Source of the DNA: an uncultured Pelagibacteraceae bacterium
GTDB taxonomy: Bacteria; Pseudomonadota; Alphaproteobacteria; Pelagibacterales; Pelagibacteraceae
NCBI GenBank assembly: GCA_902610515.1
Contig: CACLVZ010000002.1
Location: 102,142 to 166,141 of the forward strand
Length of the DNA: 64,000 nt
Direction of reading: 5' to 3'
In this document: positions 57,420 through 64,000 of the stretch, in pieces
Numbering within the stretch: the first letter of the stretch is position 1
Layout: each line of letters opens with the position of its first letter
Notes under the pieces: generated by a model
Databases searched by the model: none
What the model was told of the DNA's origin: nothing
Seen by the model: only the letters and a program-made list of their open reading frames with translations
Made by a program: the position numbers and the translations under genes

Positions 57420-57944
57420 ATGTTTAAATTATATGCGATGAGACATGCTAAATCTAGTTGGGATTTTCCAGATTTAGATGATCATGACAGGCCATTGAAT
57501 AAAAGAGGGGTAAATTCAGCAAAATTAATTTGTGAATTTTTTATTAAAAAGAAATTAAAATTTGATTTAGTTTATTGCTCATCCTCTAAAAGGACAATAC
57601 AAACATTAAATATATTGTCAGAAAAAATCAGTTTTAAGAAAATTATTAAAAAAAAAGCGCTTTATCATGCTAGTGAGGATGAAATTATTCATATCTTAAA
57701 ACAAACAGTTGATAATTATAAAACTTTACTTTTAATCAATCATGAACCTTCAATTAGTGAACTCATAAATCGAATCTGTCTTAAAGAAAACTCTGAACAA
57801 TTTGAAAATTTAAAAAGAAAATTTCCTACTTCAGCCGTTGCTGAAGTAAGTTTTAATTTCAATGATTGGGGAAAGTTATCAAAAGTTAAAGGAAAATTAA
57901 TATCATTTATAAAGCCAAAAGATCTTCAAACATCTAAGGAATAG
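57420..57944 (+). CDS. SixA-like histidine phosphatase
   Basis: The 174-residue protein of the phosphoglycerate-mutase-like superfamily has the RHG-type motif MRHAKSSWDFPDLDDHDRPLNKRG (phosphohistidine H9), then YCSSSKRTIQT and LLINHEPSI with the second histidine near 108. SixA of E. coli dephosphorylates phosphohistidine on ArcB or Ntr phosphotransfer proteins. The substrate here is unknown. It is on the plus strand, overlapping phoB by 19 bp and starting 22 bp from ppk. Confidence 0.88.
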   Translation: MFKLYAMRHAKSSWDFPDLDDHDRPLNKRGVNSAKLICEFFIKKKLKFDLVYCSSSKRTIQTLNILSEKISFKKIIKKKALYHASEDEIIHILKQTVDNYKTLLLINHEPSISELINRICLKENSEQFENLKRKFPTSAVAEVSFNFNDWGKLSKVKGKLISFIKPKDLQTSKE

Positions 57945-58609
57945 CCAGCAGATCTTACTGTTCTGATAAGATCTTTCTTGCCATCAATATTTATTGCTTT
58001 TCTTAGTCTTCTTATATGAACATCTATAGTTCTAGACTCAACATAAATATCATCTCCCCATACAGAATTTAGAAGTTGCTCACGCGAATATACTCTTTTT
58101 GGATTCTTTATTAAAAAATCAATTAGTTTAAATTCGGTTGGGCCAACTATAACTTGTTTATCTGCTCTATAAACTCTTCGTTGAACTCTATCTACTTTAA
58201 GATCCTCAAATACTACAACATCAGCGGCAACACTTGGTTTAGATCTCTTTAATAAAGCGTTAACTCTTGCAATAAGTTCTTTTTGGCTGAATGGCTTAGT
58301 TACGTAGTCATCTGCTCCTGTTTCAAATCCTTTCAGCTTGTCTTCTTCTTCACCTTTGGCTGTTAACATAATGATTGGGATATTTTTGTGAAGATTGCTT
58401 CTTTTCAAATTTTTACAGACTTCAACACCTGAAATATCCGGCAACATCCAATCTAATAAAATTAAATCAGGATTTTTTTCCTTTATATTTCTAATAGCGT
58501 CTTCTCCATTGACTGCATAATCAACTTTGTGACCCTCTTTTTCTAAATTGTATTTAAGCAAAGTTACGATGGGCATTTCATCTTCGACAATGAATAAATT
58601 TGCCCTCAT
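57926..58609 (-). CDS. phoB: Phosphate regulon response regulator PhoB
   Basis: This is an OmpR-class regulator of 227 residues. The receiver domain has D9, D10 and phospho-acceptor D53 in LILLDWMLPDISG, with the switch lysine in VTKPFSQ near 103; the C-terminal winged helix carries VYSREQLLNSVWGDDIYVESRTIDVHIRRLRKAI. These are close to PhoB. It directly follows phoU, the usual end of alphaproteobacterial pst operons. The sensor phoR is not in this window. Confidence 0.94.
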   Translation of the reverse strand: MRANLFIVEDEMPIVTLLKYNLEKEGHKVDYAVNGEDAIRNIKEKNPDLILLDWMLPDISGVEVCKNLKRSNLHKNIPIIMLTAKGEEEDKLKGFETGADDYVTKPFSQKELIARVNALLKRSKPSVAADVVVFEDLKVDRVQRRVYRADKQVIVGPTEFKLIDFLIKNPKRVYSREQLLNSVWGDDIYVESRTIDVHIRRLRKAINIDGKKDLIRTVRSAGYSLDV

Positions 58610-59289
58610 TATCCTTTTGGTCGGTCTCCCTCTAAATAATCTCCTGTAACCAGAAAATAAACTTGCTCTGCAATATTGGTTGCATGATCTCCAATCCTCT
58701 CAATATTTTTAAGCATGAAAAGTAGTTGAGTTACTTTTTGTATATCGTTTTTATTTTTTTCTAAATGTTTTACTGCAGCTTCCATATTACTATTAGTCAT
58801 TTGATCTATTTCTTCATCAGAATTCCAAACATTTTCTGCTGAATCTTTATCTCTATGTAAATACGAGTTTAAAACTGCATTGACTTGTTTTGATGCTTTT
58901 AAACCAGCTATTTCGAAATTTTTAGTTATATCATTGGGTAAATCAGTTCCAATTTTAGTTAATCGTTTTGAGATATTTTTTGCTAAATCACCAATTCTCT
59001 CTAAGTCTGAAGAAACTTTTAAAGCAACAACTGTTTCTCTTAAATCTATTGCCATAGGTTGCCTTAAGGCAATCAAATTTACAACTTGCTCTTCTATATT
59101 TATTTCATACTTATCAGTCAATTCGTCATCTTTGATAGATTTTTCTGCTAAGTTAATGTCTTTTTTAACTAAAGATTGAATAGTATTTTCAAGCTGTTTC
59201 TCAACTCCAGTTCCCATTTTCACTATTGTATCTTTTAATAAATGAAGTTGCTCTTCGTAAGATTTTACAATGTGCGGTTTTTCACTCAT
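58609..59289 (-). CDS. phoU: Phosphate transport regulator PhoU
   Basis: PhoU signals between PstB and the PhoR-PhoB system and restrains phosphate uptake. The 226-residue protein has two similar three-helix repeats; the metal-binding patterns are visible in DLERIGDLAKNISKR and IERIGDHATNIAEQV. The start [15 protein letters not shown] and overall length match. It overlaps the pstB stop and phoB start by one base each, indicating one translationally coupled unit. Confidence 0.95.
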   Translation of the reverse strand: MSEKPHIVKSYEEQLHLLKDTIVKMGTGVEKQLENTIQSLVKKDINLAEKSIKDDELTDKYEINIEEQVVNLIALRQPMAIDLRETVVALKVSSDLERIGDLAKNISKRLTKIGTDLPNDITKNFEIAGLKASKQVNAVLNSYLHRDKDSAENVWNSDEEIDQMTNSNMEAAVKHLEKNKNDIQKVTQLLFMLKNIERIGDHATNIAEQVYFLVTGDYLEGDRPKG

Positions 59290-60044
59290 TAACCAAACCT
59301 TCCTGTAATATAATCCTGAGTTTGCTGGTTGTCAGGATTTTTAAATATTTTATCTGTTGGTCCAAATTCTATAAGTTTTCCCAAATGAAAGAAACCTGTT
59401 TTTTGAGATACCCTGGCTGCTTGTGACATTGAGTGGGTAACTATTACAATTGTAACCTCTTTTTTAAGATCATCTATAAGTTCTTCGATTTGAGCTGTTG
59501 CTATTGGGTCAAGCGCTGAACATGGTTCGTCCATGAGAATCACTTCTGGACTTACAGATATAGCTCTAGCAATACATAGTCGTTGCTGTTGACCGCCTGA
59601 TAAACCAGTTCCGATTTCATCAAGTCTATCTTTAACTTCGTTCCACAGGGCAGCTTTTTTCAGACTTGTTTCAACTATTTGATCCATTTCTTCTTTGCTC
59701 TGTGCAATACCGTGAATAGTAGGCCCATAAGCTACATTTTCATAAATTGTTTTAGGGAACGGATTGGGTTTTTGAAAAACCATACCAACATTCTCCCTAA
59801 GTCTCACAACATCTAACTTTCTTGAGTTCAGTTCTAGGTTGTCCATTTTAATACTGCCTTCAACTCTACAAATTTCTATGACGTCGTTCATCCTGTTCAA
59901 GCATCTTAAGAAAGTAGACTTTCCACACCCAGATGGTCCAATTAGAGCTGTAACTTCTTTTTCTGCAATATCTATAGAGACATCAAATAATGCCTGTTTG
60001 GATCCGTAATATACATTTACATTTTCCGCTTTGATTTTACTCAT
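59289..60044 (-). CDS. pstB: Phosphate ABC transporter ATPase PstB
   Basis: This is the nucleotide-binding subunit of the high-affinity phosphate importer. Walker A is GPSGCGKST (36-44), the PstB-specific RCLNRMND follows, [12 protein letters not shown] is the Q-loop region, the signature is [14 protein letters not shown], and Walker B is [16 protein letters not shown]. 251 residues, normal. It lies between pstA and phoU with end-to-end junctions. Confidence 0.97.
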   Translation of the reverse strand: MSKIKAENVNVYYGSKQALFDVSIDIAEKEVTALIGPSGCGKSTFLRCLNRMNDVIEICRVEGSIKMDNLELNSRKLDVVRLRENVGMVFQKPNPFPKTIYENVAYGPTIHGIAQSKEEMDQIVETSLKKAALWNEVKDRLDEIGTGLSGGQQQRLCIARAISVSPEVILMDEPCSALDPIATAQIEELIDDLKKEVTIVIVTHSMSQAARVSQKTGFFHLGKLIEFGPTDKIFKNPDNQQTQDYITGRFG

Positions 60045-61316
60045 TTAACTCCATTTCTTTTCAAATTTGTGTCTAACGATTTGAGCTGCCAAGTTCATTA
60101 AAATTAAAAAAGCTAGAAGCACCATAATACATGCAGATACTTTTTCAACGAAACCCCTCTCAGCACTTTCTGACCATATATATATCTGAACTGGTAAACT
60201 TGCAGCAGGATCAACTGGCGTTCCAGGTATTGTGTTCACAAAAGCAACCATTCCTATTAAAATTAAAGGGGCTGTTTCCCCTAAGGCTTGAGCTAAGCCA
60301 ATTATCGTTCCAGATAAAGTTCCAGGCATTGATAGTGGCACAGTATGATGCATGGTCGTTTGCATATTACTTGCACCCATCGCTAATGCAGCTTCTCTTA
60401 TACTTGGTGGTACAGCTTTTAAAGAGGCTCTTGCAGCAATAATTATTGTTGGTAATGTCATAAGAGACAAAGTAATTCCTCCAACAAGTGGTGTCGATCT
60501 TGGTAAATTAAAAACTGCTAATAAAACACCAAGACCTAGCAAACCAAATACTATCGATGGAACAGCTGCTAAATTATTAATGTTTACTTCTATAAAATCT
60601 GTAAATTTATTTTTTGGTGCAAATTCCTCGAGATAAATTGCAGCTAACACTGCAACAGGAAATGAAAACGCTAAACATACTAGTATACTAAAAACTGTTC
60701 CCATAAACGAGCTAGCTATACCTGCTAGTTCTGCCTCTCTTGAATCAGGGCTTGTAAAAAAACTAATGTTAAACTCTGATAAAATATCCCCTCTTTCATT
60801 AAGCATATCGTAAATCTGCAGCTGATAATCATTTACTCTTCTATTCTTTTCAGGGATATCTCTTGGATAATTTCCTTTATGAACTTGATCAACATCATCA
60901 GAAGCTGTTAATTTTATGGGTACTATTTTACCCAGAAAGTCTGGATTTTTTAAAAGTAGATCTTTAACTTCAGTCTCATATTTATATGAAACCATTTGAA
61001 TTAATTGACGATCCTCTTCTTCAGGAAGTCCAGGATCTAATGAGGTCATAGCTTTGTAAGCAACATCATAATAGTCTGCATTTTCTAAATCATCTTTTGA
61101 TGGACTTTCTGCATCGATTAAAAGTAATTCTTTATCATAATGAACTTCTGTTGCTATCCAAGTTTTTTGGAAAGCTGAGTAACCTTTTGAAAATATCTGA
61201 AACATAAAAACTGCTAAAAAGCTTAAAGCTAATCCTATAGCTATTTTGCCATACCATTGAAATCTTCTTTCAGCGTTATATCTTTTTTTTAATAAATTTT
61301 TCTTAAAACTATTCAT
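60045..61316 (-). CDS. pstA: Phosphate ABC transporter permease PstA
   Basis: This is one of the two membrane subunits. A first helix (after about residue 25) is followed by a periplasmic insert of roughly 150 residues, then a permease domain with the EAA-type loop REAALAMGASNMQTTMHHTVPLSMPG. The long insert is typical of alphaproteobacterial PstA. I use the ATG at 61316, preceded by AGGGA at about six bases; a TTG at 61340 would overlap pstC by 32 bp. It overlaps pstC by eight bases. Confidence 0.94.
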   Translation of the reverse strand: MNSFKKNLLKKRYNAERRFQWYGKIAIGLALSFLAVFMFQIFSKGYSAFQKTWIATEVHYDKELLLIDAESPSKDDLENADYYDVAYKAMTSLDPGLPEEEDRQLIQMVSYKYETEVKDLLLKNPDFLGKIVPIKLTASDDVDQVHKGNYPRDIPEKNRRVNDYQLQIYDMLNERGDILSEFNISFFTSPDSREAELAGIASSFMGTVFSILVCLAFSFPVAVLAAIYLEEFAPKNKFTDFIEVNINNLAAVPSIVFGLLGLGVLLAVFNLPRSTPLVGGITLSLMTLPTIIIAARASLKAVPPSIREAALAMGASNMQTTMHHTVPLSMPGTLSGTIIGLAQALGETAPLILIGMVAFVNTIPGTPVDPAASLPVQIYIWSESAERGFVEKVSACIMVLLAFLILMNLAAQIVRHKFEKKWS

Positions 61317-62685
61317 ATTTTTCCCTATATTTTTTAACAACTGAAAGAGCGATTACATTTAAAAATAAAGTTACTATAAATAAAGATATTCCTAAGGCAA
61401 AAGCTGATTGAGTTTTTGGATCTCCAAATTGTTGGTCTCCAATTAAAATTACTACAATTTGTGCTGTAATGGTTGAAGTTGATTCGAGTGGATTCATTGT
61501 AAGATTAGCCGCTAGTCCTGAGGCCATTACAACGATCATTGTTTCTCCCACCGCTCTTGATACTGCTAAAAGTATCGAACCTACGATACCAGGTAAGGCT
61601 GCTGGAAAAATTACTTTTTTTACAGTTTCAGATTTTGTTGCACCCATTGCGTAACTTCCATCTCTTAAATTTTGCGGTACTGCTGTTATAACGTCATCGC
61701 TTAGACTTGAAATAAAAGGAATTATCATTACTCCCATAACTGCTCCTGCAGCTAAAGCGCTCTCCGCTGAAACTTCTAAGCCCATAGCATTACCTATTTC
61801 TTTAACAAAAGGACCGACGGTTAAAGCTGCAAAAAAACCATATACTACTGTTGGAATACCAGCTAAAATCTCAATAATAGGTTTAGCATATTTTCTTACA
61901 CCTCTTCCAGCATACTCAGATAGATATATCCCACTCAGCAAACCTATGGGGATGGCAACACACATTGCAATAAAAGCAATAAAAAAAGTTCCAGCAAATA
62001 AAGGTACAGCTCCGAAAGCATCCTTCATTAATTCAGGATCTGGTTGACCATCTCTTACAAAAGTTTTAGCAGGATACCAATGAGTTCCGAATATAAAGTC
62101 AAAGATTTTTACTGCTTGAAAAAACCTAATCGCTTCGAATAAAAGTGAAAAAACTATTCCAATTGTAACTAAAACTGCACCTAATGATGCAACAAATAAC
62201 ACCCATTTAAGAAAAATTTCTACTGGTTCTCTCATGCGATCATTTTTCTGAACAGATCTATATGCAAAACTCAGAGAGAAAATTAAAATTGCTAAAATAA
62301 TTGCTACTTTAGCGCTGTTAGCTATTCCTTTTAATTGAATGTACTTATTAGCAGACTCATCTAGAAAATTAGTAATATTTCCCGTGTAAGTTCCTGCGGC
62401 TAATGCTTTAACCTTTGTGTAAATAAGCTGAAGCTCATTTTTAGTTAAGTTCTGATCAGTGTAATCTTGTAAAATAAATGTTTTAACGATTGATGGTTCA
62501 AAAACTGACCAAAGAGCAAAAATTATTAATGCTGGTGCAGCACACCAAGCAGCTAAATAATATCCATAAAATTTTGGTAATGCCGTAAGTCTTTGTGATG
62601 ATTGAATAACTAGAGCTTTTTTTCTACCGAAATAATAACTTGTGAAAGCTAAGAGAATAATAAAAGTTACAAGTATTAAATTCAT
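61309..62685 (-). CDS. pstC: Phosphate ABC transporter permease PstC
   Basis: This is the second permease subunit, 458 residues. An N-terminal helix and a long extension precede the permease core, which has GIPTVVYGFFAALTVGP and the EAA loop RDGSYAMGATKSETVKKVIFPAALPGI. It is longer than the enterobacterial PstC (about 320), as in other alphaproteobacteria. A terminator-like hairpin separates it from pstS, which should lower its expression relative to the binding protein. Confidence 0.95.
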   Translation of the reverse strand: MNLILVTFIILLAFTSYYFGRKKALVIQSSQRLTALPKFYGYYLAAWCAAPALIIFALWSVFEPSIVKTFILQDYTDQNLTKNELQLIYTKVKALAAGTYTGNITNFLDESANKYIQLKGIANSAKVAIILAILIFSLSFAYRSVQKNDRMREPVEIFLKWVLFVASLGAVLVTIGIVFSLLFEAIRFFQAVKIFDFIFGTHWYPAKTFVRDGQPDPELMKDAFGAVPLFAGTFFIAFIAMCVAIPIGLLSGIYLSEYAGRGVRKYAKPIIEILAGIPTVVYGFFAALTVGPFVKEIGNAMGLEVSAESALAAGAVMGVMIIPFISSLSDDVITAVPQNLRDGSYAMGATKSETVKKVIFPAALPGIVGSILLAVSRAVGETMIVVMASGLAANLTMNPLESTSTITAQIVVILIGDQQFGDPKTQSAFALGISLFIVTLFLNVIALSVVKKYREKYE

Positions 62686-62702
62686 ATTGAGCTTTTAAGA
62701 TA

Positions 62703-62729
62703 AAAAAGGGGGTAAAATACCCCCTTTTT
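62703..62729 (-). terminator. Partial terminator between pstS and pstC
   Basis: A 12-bp perfect stem with GGGGGTA/TACCCCC core, flanked by A and T runs, and a three-base loop. It starts 16 bases past the pstS stop (minus strand) and is followed by a T-run there. As pstC continues on the same strand, it probably acts as an attenuator that lets most transcripts end after pstS, the highly needed periplasmic protein. Confidence 0.85.
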
Positions 62730-62744
62730 GTTTAATTGATACTA

Positions 62745-63749
62745 CTACTTCTTAGCAGGCATGTTAACTAACTTCGTAGCGTTAGTTCTAGATGTTTTGT
62801 ATAACTTGCCATCTAGGGGTACTAGCCCGATATCAGTTAAATAACCTTTTTTACCCATAGCTTTTTTACTTGTGAACTCTTTTACGAATTCATGTAAGCC
62901 TGGTACAACGCCCACGTGAGCTTTTTTCACGTAGAAGAATAAAGGTCTTGCAACTGCATAGCTATAATCTTGAATAGATTTTAAGCTTGGTTGACCACCT
63001 TCAATGCTCGCTGCTTGCAATTTGTCTTTTGCAGCTAAGAAATAACTGAAACCAAAGAAACCAAACATTTCTTTATCAGCAGCTAGTTTTTGAATAATTA
63101 GTGAGTCGTTTTCACCAACTTCAATTACCGCACCGTCTTCTCTTAGTGCTTTATATTTAGCACCAGCATCTTTTGAAGCTTTATCGATACCTTTTTTCAT
63201 TACTAATGAATTCCAGGCATCTCTTGTTCCTGATGTTCCTGGAGGTACCATCACTTTAATTGGGTAGTTTGGTAATGAAGAGTCAATATCGCTCCATTTT
63301 TTATATGGATTCGGTACTAACTTACCATCTTTAGCAACTTCTTTTGCTAATGCTGCCCATAATTGTTTTTTTGTAAAGTTTACTGGTTTAGCATCTTTAG
63401 AATAAGCTAACGTTATTCCATCATTACCAACTGTAATCTCTACGATTTCTTCAACACCATTTTTTTGACATAGCGCGTACTCTTTAGCCTTCATGGCTCT
63501 AGATGCATTTGTTACGTCTGGGTGCTCTGTACCAACACCGGCACAGAATAATTTAGCTCCACCACCTGTTCCTGTTGACTCGATTACTGGTGTTTTAAAT
63601 TTACCAGACGAACCAAACCTTTCAGCAACGATTGTTGCGTACGGGAATACAGTTGAAGAACCTACGATTTTAATCTGATCTCTAGCTTGAGCAGAAGTTA
63701 CAACTAACATTGCAACTAATGAAGCCAAAGCGATTGATAGTTTTCTCAT
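62745..63749 (-). CDS. pstS: Phosphate-binding periplasmic protein PstS
   Basis: This is the substrate-binding protein of the Pst importer. A cleavable signal peptide (about residues 1-22, ending TSAQA) precedes KIVGSSTVFPYATIVAERF, with STGTGGGAKLF (phosphate site) and PPGTSGTRDAW near 168. 334 residues; no lipobox, so it is soluble in the periplasm. It heads the pst-phoU-phoB operon and has an AAAGGA ribosome binding site and a Pho box upstream. Confidence 0.96.
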   Translation of the reverse strand: MRKLSIALASLVAMLVVTSAQARDQIKIVGSSTVFPYATIVAERFGSSGKFKTPVIESTGTGGGAKLFCAGVGTEHPDVTNASRAMKAKEYALCQKNGVEEIVEITVGNDGITLAYSKDAKPVNFTKKQLWAALAKEVAKDGKLVPNPYKKWSDIDSSLPNYPIKVMVPPGTSGTRDAWNSLVMKKGIDKASKDAGAKYKALREDGAVIEVGENDSLIIQKLAADKEMFGFFGFSYFLAAKDKLQAASIEGGQPSLKSIQDYSYAVARPLFFYVKKAHVGVVPGLHEFVKEFTSKKAMGKKGYLTDIGLVPLDGKLYKTSRTNATKLVNMPAKK

Positions 63750-63817
63750 TGTTTATCCTTTCATTTATTTATTAATTAACAAACATTGGATTCATAGAAT
63801 TAAGAGGACTCTTAAAT

Positions 63818-63835
63818 ATTACAGATGTGTTACAA
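63818..63835 (-). promoter_or_regulatory. Pho box (PhoB binding site) upstream of pstS
   Basis: On the minus strand TTGTAAC and CTGTAAT are separated by four bases (11-bp period), matching the classic Pho box direct repeats (CTGTCAT). It lies 68 bases before the pstS start and within the 107-bp gap, where it can replace the -35 element; AT-rich -10-like sequence follows about 10 bases downstream. PhoB is encoded at the end of this operon, so positive autoregulation is likely. Confidence 0.75.
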
Positions 63836-63856
63836 ATTTATTAAAATGATAACTTT

Positions 63857-64000
63857 TTAGTTGAACTTTCTAGTTATCTCGATTTGTTGATAATCAGAGG
63901 CTAAAGACCCTCCGCAACTAAAAGGTCTTACTTTATTTTTAACTGCGTAGGATTGAGTTGGCTTTAATGTAACTTCTAGTTGTACAAAGTTAACTAATTT
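63857..64000 (-). CDS. C-terminal part of an unidentified protein, cut by the window edge
   Basis: The last 47 codons of a minus-strand gene end at TAA 63857-63859. The visible part reads LEVTLKPTQSY, then VRPFSCGGSLASDYQQIE and ITRKFN at the end. It has a protein-like composition in frame to the window edge. I do not recognise the family; it does not look like the C-terminal catalytic region of a sensor kinase such as PhoR. It ends upstream of the Pho box and shares the strand of pstS. Confidence 0.65.
   Translation of the reverse strand, partial: KLVNFVQLEVTLKPTQSYAVKNKVRPFSCGGSLASDYQQIEITRKFN

Noticed and set aside
60131..60636. Two plus-strand open frames (about 95-105 residues) antisense to pstA
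   Set aside because: Composition is that of a shadow of the pstA frame; no ribosome binding site, no family features, and pstA itself is well supported.

Overview
The window is a very AT-rich, extremely gene-dense stretch of chromosome that reads as core genome of a SAR11-type marine alphaproteobacterium (Pelagibacterales). The grounds are: low GC with many A/T runs and Lys/Ile/Asn-rich proteins; intergenic gaps mostly under 100 bp and none above 300 bp; many start/stop overlaps; a retinal-forming carotenoid cluster; the alphaproteobacterial regulator GcrA; an alphaproteobacterial aa3 oxidase operon; and a Caulobacter-type tRNA-His/HisRS pair. No insertion sequence, prophage, CRISPR array or obvious horizontally acquired island is visible. 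About 75 protein genes, one tRNA and one SRP RNA are supported.

Layout. 1-2256: F0 ATP synthase genes (atpI, B, E, b', b). 2273-6546: crtI-crtB-crtY-blh, phytoene to retinal, 16 bp behind the F0 genes on the same strand. 6530-8864: ispH-thrB-rnhA. 8857-16183 (minus): cytochrome c oxidase operon ctaC-ctaD-ctaB-(37-aa membrane ORF)-ctaG-ctaE-surf1, running into thrC and a peroxiredoxin. 16235-20437: rsmE, then a CDGSH protein, a dehalogenase-like HAD, a pirin, a quinone oxidoreductase, and DUF1289 and DUF2721 proteins. 20491-28185: ubiA, an MsbA-like exporter, waaA, lpxK, lpxL, then purD and rsmD, with a small DUF2093 gene on the opposite strand inside the series. 28178-34651 (minus): pgi, a BamF-like lipoprotein, lspA, ileS, ribF and a HAD phosphatase. 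34783-36756: groESL behind a heat-shock-type promoter. 36763-39867 (minus): tRNA-His-hisS-hisZ-hisG. 40110-41563 (minus): cspA and accA. 41626-43770: malate synthase G. 43767-46467 (minus): SRP RNA, dnaX, ybaB, recR. 46530-51637: pheA, kdsB, a membrane-anchored cytochrome c (plus strand), argF, argD and an ABC-2 permease. 51774-53636 (plus): gcrA, a small membrane protein, arsC and an aquaglyceroporin. 53769-63749: a phosphate block, pstS-pstC-pstA-pstB-phoU-phoB and ppk-ppx, with a SixA-like phosphatase gene on the opposite strand between phoB and ppk. The right edge cuts an unidentified gene.

How the genes work together. The left end couples proton-motive-force use (F0) with synthesis of retinal, the proteorhodopsin chromophore; the rhodopsin itself and a GGPP synthase are not in the window. 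The right end is a phosphate-acquisition and polyphosphate system under a recognisable Pho box. It lies beside an arsenate reductase and arsenite-channel pair, which fits arsenate entering through phosphate uptake. The observations most worth checking are the tRNA-His/hisS arrangement, the arsC-aquaglyceroporin pair, opposite-strand genes wedged inside apparent operons, the C-terminal membrane helix on AccA, a groEL terminator embedded in the hisG coding sequence, and the lack of room for a glycine riboswitch upstream of malate synthase. I did not find a wholly new multigene system; this is mostly a compact, recognisable core region.
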